From positions 1 through 44,675 of the forward strand of contig MNQS01000014.1 of NCBI GenBank assembly GCA_001915545.1: a stretch of DNA of 44,675 nucleotides, given 5' to 3'. The position numbers and the translations under genes were made by a program. This DNA comes from Bacteroides sp. 43_108. GTDB lineage: Bacteria; Bacteroidota; Bacteroidia; Bacteroidales; Bacteroidaceae. The number at the start of each line of letters is the position of its first letter. The first letter of the stretch is position 1. Below, piece after piece: positions 6,968 through 14,625 of this stretch. Below the pieces are notes generated by a model. The model saw nothing but the letters and a program-made list of their open reading frames with translations, ran no database searches and had not been told where the DNA came from.

Positions 6968-8824
6968 TTACTGATTCTGTTTCTCGTCGACAGCGGCAAT
7001 CTTTGCCTCGATTTCCTGAAGGTCGGACTTAAGTTTCTCAATCTTGCGATTTATTTCGTCAACAAGTCCGCTTCCGCTCTTTGAAGAAAGGTTGAGGAAT
7101 CCGAGGTTGTTCTTGTATGTCTTGATTTCGTTTTTCAGAATCTCATACTGACGTGTGAGCTTGTCGCGCAGACGTCCTGTATCATTGCCCATCTCCTGCT
7201 TGAAGCGGTCAAGCCTTCTGCGTGATGCAGTCATGTTGGCAGCCTTGAAGAGACGATCGATCTGTTCTCTGTAAGCATTGTATAAAGTATCCATTTCTTT
7301 GAAAGGAACATGACCGATGGCATTCCATTCATCCTGCAAAGTGCGGATCTGTTCTCTGAGTTCCTTCTCGTCAACGCCATCTGTTGCAACAGACTTAATC
7401 TTTTCGATAAGAGCCTTCTTCTTTTCGAGATTCTCAAGCTGTTCACCTTTTACAGAAGAAGTAGCCTTGTTCTTAGCTTCGAAGAATGCATCGCAAGCTC
7501 CGATGAAACGCTGCCAGAGAGCATCGCTGTACTTCTTAGGAACTGTACCGATTTCTTTCCAATCCTTCTGAAGTTTGATAAGTACATCCGAAGTAGCCTT
7601 CCAGTCAGTGCTGTCCTTGAGAGCCTCAGCCTTTTCACAAAGTTCGCGCTTAAGCTTGAGATTTGCATTAAGACTATCCTTAACTCCTTTGAAGAATTCA
7701 GACTTGCGCTTGAAGAAATTGTCGCATGCTGCACGGAAACGTTCAAAAATCTTCACGTTCATCTTCTGAGGTGCAAAACCGATTGTCTTCCATTTAGCCT
7801 GCAATGAAGTAATCTGTTCTGTGCAAGCATTCCACTCGGCGAAAGTCTTCAGACTGTCGAGGTCCATACCTTCTATAACTTCGCAGATGGCAGTCTTCTG
7901 ATCGAGATTCATCTGCTCCTGTTCCTTTCTCTTTTCGAAATGCTCCTGATGTCTCTTGTTGACAGCAGTAGAAGCGGCCTTGAATCTAGCCCAGATTTCC
8001 TCGCGAAGCTCACGAGCTACAGGGCCGATTTCACGGAACTCCTGATGCAGTTTCTGAAGCTGATGGAAAGCAGATATTACATCCGGTTCGTCTGCAAGCT
8101 TCTCTGCAGCTTCACACAATGCAGTCTTGAGTTCGAGATTCTTCTTGAAATCGTATGCTCTGAATTCGTTGTTGAGCTTAAGTGTATCATAGAACTGCTC
8201 AACATTGGCCTGATATGTTTTCCATAGATCAGTAGCCTTTTCTGCCGGAACATCCTTTATTTCGTTCCACTCCTTCTGAAGAGCCTTGAAGTCGTTGTAA
8301 GACTTGTTGACTTCATCAGGATTAGCCAAAATGGCCTTGATCTTTTCAATTATTTCGAGTTTCTTGTTGTAATTGTTTTCCTTTTCGCGTTCCTGTTCCT
8401 GGATCTGTTCGTTGCGTTTTTCACGTATGATAGCCATCTGTTCCTTGAATTCCGGTTCTTCGGCATTGACAGCAGGCATGTATTCATCAGGGTTGCCCCC
8501 CTCTTCGAGGTACTTCTTGTAGCTCTCCTCGCTCTGAGTCTTATGAAGTCTGTAGAAACAACTCTTGAGCGCTTCCAGTTCCTGTCGCGAGATAGGTTCG
8601 TTGCCGGAGGCAAGCTGTTTCAATCGTTCGATCACTTCTGCCTTGCTGTTCATCTGAACAGTGACATGCTTTCCTTCCGTATCAGCAGCGCTCACATTGT
8701 CATCGCCTTCAGATACATTGTTTGTACTTTCATTGGCATCACATGCGGGTTCTGCAACAATCGAGTTTTCTGCCGACTGCTCAACCTGAGGCATATCTTC
8801 GGCATTCTGAATGTCCGTCATCAC
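6968..8824 (-). CDS. DUF349 repeat protein, coiled-coil rich
   Basis: 618 aa. After an acidic, low-complexity N-terminus (about 1-60), the protein is almost all charged helix. Several DUF349 repeats are recognisable by the recurring pattern of a Trp, a short IG or IK turn and a following F/W-containing helix, for example DWKEIGTVPKK, EWNAIGHVPFK, KWKTIGFAPQK and EWNEIKDVPAE. The C-terminus (about 550-618) is a long coiled coil. DUF349 proteins are common in Bacteroidetes and actinobacteria; no activity can be given with confidence. It has its own promoter and terminator, so it is probably a single-gene unit. Confidence 0.85.
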   Translation of the reverse strand: MMTDIQNAEDMPQVEQSAENSIVAEPACDANESTNNVSEGDDNVSAADTEGKHVTVQMNSKAEVIERLKQLASGNEPISRQELEALKSCFYRLHKTQSEESYKKYLEEGGNPDEYMPAVNAEEPEFKEQMAIIREKRNEQIQEQEREKENNYNKKLEIIEKIKAILANPDEVNKSYNDFKALQKEWNEIKDVPAEKATDLWKTYQANVEQFYDTLKLNNEFRAYDFKKNLELKTALCEAAEKLADEPDVISAFHQLQKLHQEFREIGPVARELREEIWARFKAASTAVNKRHQEHFEKRKEQEQMNLDQKTAICEVIEGMDLDSLKTFAEWNACTEQITSLQAKWKTIGFAPQKMNVKIFERFRAACDNFFKRKSEFFKGVKDSLNANLKLKRELCEKAEALKDSTDWKATSDVLIKLQKDWKEIGTVPKKYSDALWQRFIGACDAFFEAKNKATSSVKGEQLENLEKKKALIEKIKSVATDGVDEKELREQIRTLQDEWNAIGHVPFKEMDTLYNAYREQIDRLFKAANMTASRRRLDRFKQEMGNDTGRLRDKLTRQYEILKNEIKTYKNNLGFLNLSSKSGSGLVDEINRKIEKLKSDLQEIEAKIAAVDEKQNQ

Positions 8825-8885
8825 TTTGATTTTAAGTTAGTAAATCTATGAAAAAATAATTTATATTCTGTTTCACATTGAGCCA

Positions 8886-8893
8886 CAAACTTA
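8886..8893 (-). promoter_or_regulatory. -7 box of the DUF349 gene
   Basis: TAAGTTTG on the minus strand, a perfect TAnnTTTG. Predicted transcription start is near 8879, with a leader of about 55 nt. A -33 box is not clear. Confidence 0.55.
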
Positions 8894-8953
8894 TAAATTA
8901 AAATTCAGTTTTCATATTTTTTGACAATATTTTTGTATAAGTGGCCAATTTTT

Positions 8954-8987
8954 ATGCAAGCAGGAAGCCAACGTTCCCTGCTTGCAT
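8954..8987 (-). terminator. Strong hairpin downstream of rsmA
   Basis: Perfect 11-bp stem ATGCAAGCAGG (8954-8964) / CCTGCTTGCAT (8977-8987). It is placed 30 bp after the rsmA stop, as a terminator would be, but the minus-strand tail is AAAAATT, not a T run. It may stabilise the 3' end rather than terminate. Confidence 0.5.
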
Positions 8988-9016
8988 GCTCGTTATACAT
9001 AAAGAACAGATGCAGT

Positions 9017-9805
9017 CTAGTTACGGCGAATGTCCTTTTCTGCCATATTTGTCAGTTCGATAAAGTCCTCAACAGAAAGCTGTTCAGGACGACGATTCAT
9101 GATTTCGAGAGACAGCAAAGGTGAATCCTTGCCGACAATCTGCTTCATGCCGTTGCGGAGCATCTTACGACGCATTGAAAATACGGCCTTGACTATACGA
9201 CGGAAAAGCACATCATCGCATCCCAACGATGTGCGCGAATTGCGTTTGAGGCAGACAACGGCGCTCTTGACCTTAGGAGGCGGATTGAATACATTTTCAT
9301 GAACTGTAAAAAGATATTCTATGTCATACCATGCCTGAAGCATTACGCTAAGCACGCCATAAGCCTTACTGCCCGGTACAGCACACATGCGCTCAGCAAC
9401 TTCTTTTTGAATCATGCCGGTACAGCACGGAATCAGTTCGCGGTTGTCAAGCATCTTGAAGAATATCTGACTGGAAATATTGTAAGGATAATTGCCAGTA
9501 AGGACAAAACTGCGCCCTCCAAATACTGAGGCAAGATCCATCTGAAGAAAGTCCTGCTGGATTATGTTGTCGCCCAACTCAGGAAAATGTTCATGAAGAT
9601 AAGGCACAGACTCAAAATCGATTTCTACAACTTTAAGCTCGCGATTCTTCTTTAAAAGAAACTGTGTAAGCACTCCTGTACCAGGACCGACCTCCAACAC
9701 AGGTATGGAAGGGCAAACATCAACAGTATCGGCTATGGACGAAGCAACATTCATATCTGTAAGGAAATGCTGCCCCAGAAATTTCTTCGGCTTTACTACA
9801 TTCAT
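9017..9805 (-). CDS. rsmA: 16S rRNA dimethyladenosine transferase
   Basis: 262 aa from the chosen start. RsmA (KsgA) dimethylates two adjacent adenosines near the 3' end of 16S rRNA using S-adenosylmethionine, late in small-subunit assembly. Visible motifs are KKFLGQHFL at the N-terminus, EVGPGTG (SAM motif I) at about 38-44, and GNYPYNIS, the catalytic N-x-P-Y motif. The longer frame back to 9886 overlaps a perfect -7 box at 9884-9891 and has no RsmA-like residues, so the Met at 9805 is chosen. Confidence 0.96.
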   Translation of the reverse strand: MNVVKPKKFLGQHFLTDMNVASSIADTVDVCPSIPVLEVGPGTGVLTQFLLKKNRELKVVEIDFESVPYLHEHFPELGDNIIQQDFLQMDLASVFGGRSFVLTGNYPYNISSQIFFKMLDNRELIPCCTGMIQKEVAERMCAVPGSKAYGVLSVMLQAWYDIEYLFTVHENVFNPPPKVKSAVVCLKRNSRTSLGCDDVLFRRIVKAVFSMRRKMLRNGMKQIVGKDSPLLSLEIMNRRPEQLSVEDFIELTNMAEKDIRRN

Positions 9806-9883
9806 AGAATATTCCAAATAATATAAAAAATTACAAGGCTTAGGCATACAGCCATAAAAGAAACGGCAAAACCTAACCGACGG

Positions 9884-9891
9884 CAAAGATA
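9884..9891 (-). promoter_or_regulatory. -7 box of rsmA
   Basis: TATCTTTG on the minus strand, a perfect TAnnTTTG; the -33 region is weak. Transcription from about 9877 leaves a leader of about 72 nt. Confidence 0.55.
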
Positions 9892-10129
9892 TGGATTTTT
9901 CACTAGTTTTCAGTTATAAAGAGCAAAACGTCTGTTTTATAGTGCTGTAAAAAAACGACGAACGGACGAACTGCTGTCATATCGTCAAAAGAATATGCAC
10001 ACTTATCAACACGATATAAAAGATGCCGGAAAAAGAACAACATACATCAAGACTGCGGACAACAATAAAAATAAATGTAAAAATGGCAATCACAGCACGT
10101 CTGTTATAGATTCAATGGGAATAAATGCC

Positions 10130-10137
10130 TATATTTG
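10130..10137 (+). promoter_or_regulatory. -7 box of the metallophosphoesterase gene
   Basis: TATATTTG, a perfect TAnnTTTG; no convincing -33 box. It lies inside the longest possible reading frame of the gene, so the true start must be downstream, at 10167. Confidence 0.6.
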
Positions 10138-10166
10138 AATTAGATAACATACCAACAAACAACAAG

Positions 10167-11372
10167 ATGATATTTTTCCACAGACATAGGCACAAATCCC
10201 ATCGGAATGGCTCAACCTTGCAGGCAACTGTATTTGCCATAGTTGCCGTCGCAACAGTGTTTCTACCTGATATCTATATATGGGACAACTATATAAGGAA
10301 TACAACCGAAACATTCGGAGCAATCATGTGGTGGACACCAGCATCACTGATTGTATGCACAATGCTTATGTGGAAATCAGGAAGATGGCACAACCTTCTG
10401 CTCAGAACATTTTTCGGTCTGGCTCTGTGTACGGTACTTCCCAAACTGATATTCACAATCATATCTGTTGTTGGACGAGGACTTGCCACCGTATGGTCTC
10501 CGTTGGGTAATGTTGCAGATATTGCAGCTGTAGTGATTGCCTACGCAAGTCTGTGTGCATTTGCATACGGTCTTACAATAGGATGGAGAAAACTTACAAT
10601 AAAAGAAGACACTCTGACGTTCGACAATCTTCCCAAGGCTTTCGACGGATATAAGATACTGCAATTCTCTGACTTGCACGTAGGAACATTCAGAAGCGAC
10701 AAGAAGTTCGTCAAGAAGCTGGTTAAAGCCATCAACTCACAGAATGCAGACCTAATCGTATTCACAGGCGACCTCGTGAACGTACATCCGGGAGAACTGC
10801 ACCCTTACTTGAATGTGCTCAACAATCTACATGCAAGGGACGGCATATACTCGATTCTCGGTAATCACGACTACTGCGAATACAGGCATTACAGGGCCAA
10901 GGACGGAGCCAGCAAGAATGTGGACAAACTGAAAAAAATGGAAATGGATTTCGGATGGAACCTGCTTCTGAATGAATTTACAACAATAGAAAGAGACTGT
11001 GAAAAAATCACACTTATCGGTGTTGAAAACTACGGCAAACCTCCATTCAAATCGTACAGCGACCTGACAAAGGCCATGGATGGCACGGATAAAAAAGGAT
11101 TCAAAATCCTGCTAAGCCACGATCCGGCACACTGGAACTGTGAAATTACAACGGACACCGACATAGATTTAACCCTATCAGGCCATACTCATGCCATGCA
11201 GCTGCGCATAGGGCGTTTCTCGCCTGCAAAATGGAGTTCAAAGGAATGGGGCGGCATATACAGAAATGGTAGACAGGTGCTTTGTGTTTCGTCGGGAATA
11301 GGCGGAACCATGCCGTTCAGACTGGGAGCATGGCCGGAAATAAACGTAATAACCCTTAAGAGAAGTATATGA
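10167..11372 (+). CDS. Membrane-anchored metallophosphoesterase (YkuE/YaeI-like)
   Basis: About 401 aa from Met at 10167. An N-terminal region with about four membrane helices (roughly residues 15-145) is followed by a calcineurin-like phosphoesterase domain. The metal motifs are all present: FSDLHVGTF, FTGDLV, LGNHDYC, LLSHDPAHW and SGHTHAMQ. Relatives of this type include UDP-diacylglucosamine and lipid-phosphate hydrolases, so a membrane lipid substrate is plausible but not shown. A -7 box at 10130-10137 excludes the earlier ATG at 10125. The next gene has its own promoter. Confidence 0.9.
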   Translation: MIFFHRHRHKSHRNGSTLQATVFAIVAVATVFLPDIYIWDNYIRNTTETFGAIMWWTPASLIVCTMLMWKSGRWHNLLLRTFFGLALCTVLPKLIFTIISVVGRGLATVWSPLGNVADIAAVVIAYASLCAFAYGLTIGWRKLTIKEDTLTFDNLPKAFDGYKILQFSDLHVGTFRSDKKFVKKLVKAINSQNADLIVFTGDLVNVHPGELHPYLNVLNNLHARDGIYSILGNHDYCEYRHYRAKDGASKNVDKLKKMEMDFGWNLLLNEFTTIERDCEKITLIGVENYGKPPFKSYSDLTKAMDGTDKKGFKILLSHDPAHWNCEITTDTDIDLTLSGHTHAMQLRIGRFSPAKWSSKEWGGIYRNGRQVLCVSSGIGGTMPFRLGAWPEINVITLKRSI

Positions 11373-11426
11373 AATGTATACCAACTGCTAATAGGTGTAT
11401 ACTTATGCACCATAACCAACTACATG

Positions 11427-11458
11427 TTTGGTCAATTAGCGAAAATGGAATATATTTG
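11427..11458 (+). promoter_or_regulatory. Consensus promoter of the flippase-like gene
   Basis: TTTG (11427-11430), 20 bp, then TATATTTG (11451-11458): an exact match to the Bacteroidetes consensus. Predicted start near 11465 leaves a leader of about 80 nt that contains a 15-codon reading frame (11502-11549). Confidence 0.85.
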
Positions 11459-11545
11459 CATTTAAGCCATAAAGAAAACGGCTGATTCCGACACGGAACA
11501 AATGCAGAAAAGAAGGCTATTGACAACAATAATAACAGCACGAAC

Positions 11546-12574
11546 TTGAAACTTGATACAACAACGGCAAAAAATGCCATAAACATAGTACTGCCGATAG
11601 TGCTCGGAGGAGGAATCCTTTACTGGATGTATAGAGGGTTTGACTTCGGCAAACTCAGTGATGTCTGCATGCACGAAATGGACTGGTGGTGGATGGGATT
11701 TTCACTGATATTCGGAGTAACGGCACAGATGTTCAGAGGACTCAGATGGAAACTGGCGCTGGAACCGCTGGGAGAAAAGCCTAGAACAGCAAACTGCATC
11801 GATGCAATATTCATTTCGTATGCATCCAGCATAATTATACCGCGTATCGGCGAGGTATCGAGATGCGGCATTCTGAAACAATATGACGGCACGTCGTTCT
11901 CCAAATCTCTAGGAACAGTGGTTACAGAAAGAGTCATCGACTCCATACTGGTCATGGTGATGACAGTTGTAACCTTCCTGCTGCAGATAAGGATGTTCAG
12001 CACGTTCTTCGACAAGACCGGCACAAATCTGAACAGCATTACCGAAAGATTTACGACTACAGGATACATTGTCACAGCAATATGCGGAGCGGCAGCAATA
12101 TTCTTCATCTGGCTCCTGACAAAAAGGATTGCAGTATTTGCAAAGGTCAAGGAAATGATGGGAAACATGAAAGCTGGAATCCTGTCGCTGAAAGACGTAA
12201 AAAACAAATGGCTTTTCACGGCATATACGCTGTTGATATGGATAAGCTATTTCCTGCATTTCTACATTACATTCAACTGTTTCGGATTTACTACGGACTT
12301 AAGCATATCAGTAGCCCTCGTAGCTTTCGTAGTGGGCAGTATAGCAGTGATTGTACCAACCCCAAACGGTGCCGGACCTTGGCATTTCGCAGTAAAGACC
12401 ATATTGGTTCTCAATGGTGTCGGCGAAGACGATGCTGTGACATTTGCACTGATCGTACATACCATACAAACTTCACTGACTGCTCTGCTAGGCGTTTACG
12501 CAATACTGGCACTGCAAGGAAGAAAAATCAGGAAAGAAATCAAAGAACAAACAGGACAACCCTTTAACAAATAA
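11546..12574 (+). CDS. Flippase-like membrane protein (LPG synthase TM / UPF0104 family)
   Basis: 342 aa with about eight membrane helices. The SYASSIIIPRIGEVSRCG segment matches the hallmark of the lysylphosphatidylglycerol synthetase transmembrane or AglD-like family, and VPTPNGAGPWHF late in the protein is also typical. Members move lipid-linked substrates across the membrane; the substrate here is unknown. The start is a TTG that overlaps the stop of a 15-codon upstream frame (TTGA), and no in-frame ATG exists between the promoter and the first helix. The first membrane helix begins about ten residues after this start, as in relatives. The pepD gene follows 4 bp after the stop, so the two are cotranscribed. 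Confidence 0.85.
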   Translation: MKLDTTTAKNAINIVLPIVLGGGILYWMYRGFDFGKLSDVCMHEMDWWWMGFSLIFGVTAQMFRGLRWKLALEPLGEKPRTANCIDAIFISYASSIIIPRIGEVSRCGILKQYDGTSFSKSLGTVVTERVIDSILVMVMTVVTFLLQIRMFSTFFDKTGTNLNSITERFTTTGYIVTAICGAAAIFFIWLLTKRIAVFAKVKEMMGNMKAGILSLKDVKNKWLFTAYTLLIWISYFLHFYITFNCFGFTTDLSISVALVAFVVGSIAVIVPTPNGAGPWHFAVKTILVLNGVGEDDAVTFALIVHTIQTSLTALLGVYAILALQGRKIRKEIKEQTGQPFNK

Positions 12575-12578
12575 CGAT

Positions 12579-14039
12579 ATGGAAATATATGAATTGGAAC
12601 CACAAAATGTGTGGCGCAACTTTTATTCTCTGACCCAGATTCCACGTCCATCAGGACACACAGAAAAAGTGGCACAGTTCTTGGTAGACTTCGCCAAGAA
12701 AAACGGCGCTGAAGCTTTTATAGACAATGCAGGAAACGTTGTTATGAGAAAGAAGGCTACAGCCGGATATGAGAACAGAAAGACTGCAATACTTCAGGCA
12801 CACATGGACATGGTGCCTCAGAAGGCAAAAGACAGCAACCACAACTTTGAGCAGGATCCTATACAGACCTACATAGATGGCGAATGGGTAAAGGCAAAGG
12901 GCACAACACTGGGTTCAGACAACGGAATGGGTGTTGCAGCCGCAATGTCTATAATTGAAGATACTACTCTCGAGCATGGACCGATAGAGGTTCTTATCAC
13001 AAATGATGAGGAAACCGGCATGTACGGTGCATTCGGACTCGAAAAGGACACTCTCAAAGGCAAGCTGCTTCTCAATCTGGATTCTGAAACAGAAGGAGAA
13101 ATAACTATAGGATGTGCAGGCGGAATGGACGTTGTATGCTCTATGGAGTATCAGGAAATCAACGTCAACAAAGAAGGCATGCAGGCTTACAAAATCGACA
13201 TTAAAGGTCTCAGGGGCGGACACTCCGGTCTTGAAATCAATGAAGGCAGAGCAAATGCCAACAAGCTCATGGCACGCCTGCTGTTCGCTGCAGTCAATAC
13301 CGGCTGTGCATGGTTGTGCTCATGGCATGGCGGCAACATGAGAAATGCTATACCAAGAGACAGCGAAGCGGTTGTATTGGTTCCGCAGGCAAAAGAAGAG
13401 GAGTTCAAAGCTCTCGTTGAGAAGAGCCACAAGCTGTTCAACGAAGAATTCGATCTGATTGAAAACGGCAACATACATCTCAGTGCTGAAAAATGCGATG
13501 CTCCTGAAAAAGCTGTTCCTGAAGATGTGCAGGAAAACCTGATCAATGCTGTGATGGCTGCACATGACGGTGTTCTGCGTATGACACCTTCTATTCCAGA
13601 GGTAGTAGAAACATCTTCAAACCTTGCGATAATTTCTATCTACGGAGGAAAAGCAGAAATAGCGATATTGGCAAGAAGTTCACGTAACAGCATGAAACTT
13701 TACCTCTGCAACTCTCTTATGTCCTGCTTCTCAATGGCCGGCATGAAAGTGAAATTCGAAGGAGGATATGACGGCTGGCAGCCTAACACGAAATCTGAAC
13801 TCGTGAAGCTCATGTCGAATGTATACTCAAAAATGTTCGGCAACGAACCTAAAATACAGGTTTGTCACGCAGGACTGGAATGCGGTATAATCGGTGCTAC
13901 ATATACAGACATGGATATGGCATCATTCGGCCCGACACTCATGTCGCCTCACACTCCTGATGAAAGATGTCTCATACCGACTGTAGGCAAGTTCTACAAC
14001 TATGTGACAGAGATTCTCAAGAATATCCCGGAGGAATAA
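12579..14039 (+). CDS. pepD: Cytosolic dipeptidase PepD (aminoacyl-histidine dipeptidase)
   Basis: 486 aa, full length for M20 family PepD. It is a two-zinc peptidase that cleaves dipeptides such as Xaa-His in the cytoplasm. Zinc and catalytic motifs are visible in order: LQAHMDMVP, GSDNGMGVA, NDEETGMYG, and later CHAGLECG and a C-terminal MSPHTPDER that supplies a last metal ligand. The large lid insertion characteristic of PepD lies in the middle. It starts 4 bp after the flippase-like gene, which indicates an operon, though no functional link is obvious. Confidence 0.95.
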   Translation: MEIYELEPQNVWRNFYSLTQIPRPSGHTEKVAQFLVDFAKKNGAEAFIDNAGNVVMRKKATAGYENRKTAILQAHMDMVPQKAKDSNHNFEQDPIQTYIDGEWVKAKGTTLGSDNGMGVAAAMSIIEDTTLEHGPIEVLITNDEETGMYGAFGLEKDTLKGKLLLNLDSETEGEITIGCAGGMDVVCSMEYQEINVNKEGMQAYKIDIKGLRGGHSGLEINEGRANANKLMARLLFAAVNTGCAWLCSWHGGNMRNAIPRDSEAVVLVPQAKEEEFKALVEKSHKLFNEEFDLIENGNIHLSAEKCDAPEKAVPEDVQENLINAVMAAHDGVLRMTPSIPEVVETSSNLAIISIYGGKAEIAILARSSRNSMKLYLCNSLMSCFSMAGMKVKFEGGYDGWQPNTKSELVKLMSNVYSKMFGNEPKIQVCHAGLECGIIGATYTDMDMASFGPTLMSPHTPDERCLIPTVGKFYNYVTEILKNIPEE

Positions 14040-14086
14040 AACAACGTGAACTGAATCATCAACCCTAAACAAACAGAACCGGCATC

Positions 14087-14434
14087 ATGGCATACAATCC
14101 GAATAAAGAACTGAAGCTGTACTATTCGATAAGCGAAGTGGCACAGATGTTCAATGTCTCGGAAACTCTTCTGAGATATTGGGAAAAAGAATTCCCAAAC
14201 ATTGCACCCAAAAAGGCAGGAAGAGGCATCAGACAATACACCAAAGAGGACATTGAAGAAGTCAGATTGGTATATCATCTGGTAAAGGAACGAGGCATGA
14301 CGCTATCTGGTGCGCGTTCTGTGATAAAGAGGGACAAAGGCGGTACCAACAGACAGATTGAGGTGATAGAGAAACTGAAAGCCATCAAGGAAGAGCTTCA
14401 GGCTATAAACAAATCACTCAATGGACTGACATAG
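14087..14434 (+). CDS. MerR-family transcriptional regulator
   Basis: 115 aa. The N-terminal half is a MerR winged helix: YYSISEVAQMFNVSETLLRYWEKEFP, then RQYTKEDIEEVR. Residues 65-85 (LVKERGMTLSGARSVIK) form the second helix pair, and the C-terminus is a short coiled coil for dimerisation. There is no effector-binding domain and no cysteine cluster, so the inducer cannot be told. This short MerR type is widespread in Bacteroidetes. It lies 47 bp after pepD and before a strong plus-strand terminator, so it probably ends that operon. Confidence 0.92.
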   Translation: MAYNPNKELKLYYSISEVAQMFNVSETLLRYWEKEFPNIAPKKAGRGIRQYTKEDIEEVRLVYHLVKERGMTLSGARSVIKRDKGGTNRQIEVIEKLKAIKEELQAINKSLNGLT

Positions 14435-14462
14435 CGTTTATTTCCGCCAAGCTACAGAATCA

Positions 14463-14501
14463 AAGCCGTGCCGCATACGACGTATGCGATACGGCTTTTT
14501 T
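14463..14501 (+). terminator. Terminator of the flippase-pepD-merR unit
   Basis: Two-part stem: AGCCGT (14464-14469) with ACGGCT (14491-14496), and inside it GCATAC (14473-14478) with GTATGC (14482-14487), followed by TTTTTT. A textbook plus-strand terminator. Confidence 0.9.
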
Positions 14502-14529
14502 CATGCGATGTTACATGTTTACAAAAAAC

Positions 14530-14572
14530 AAGCCGGCCTCCAAATCAAAAGATACATCTTGGAGTCCGGCTT
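14530..14572 (-). terminator. Terminator of the par-rel unit
   Basis: A 14-bp stem with one mismatch, arms at 14530-14543 and 14559-14572. On the minus strand it is followed by TGTTTTTTGT. It is 53 bp past the rel stop and back to back with the merR terminator. Confidence 0.88.
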
Positions 14573-14625
14573 GATAATTTAATGAACGTATTGACGCAAT
14601 ATCAATGCTTATGTCATAACAAGCA

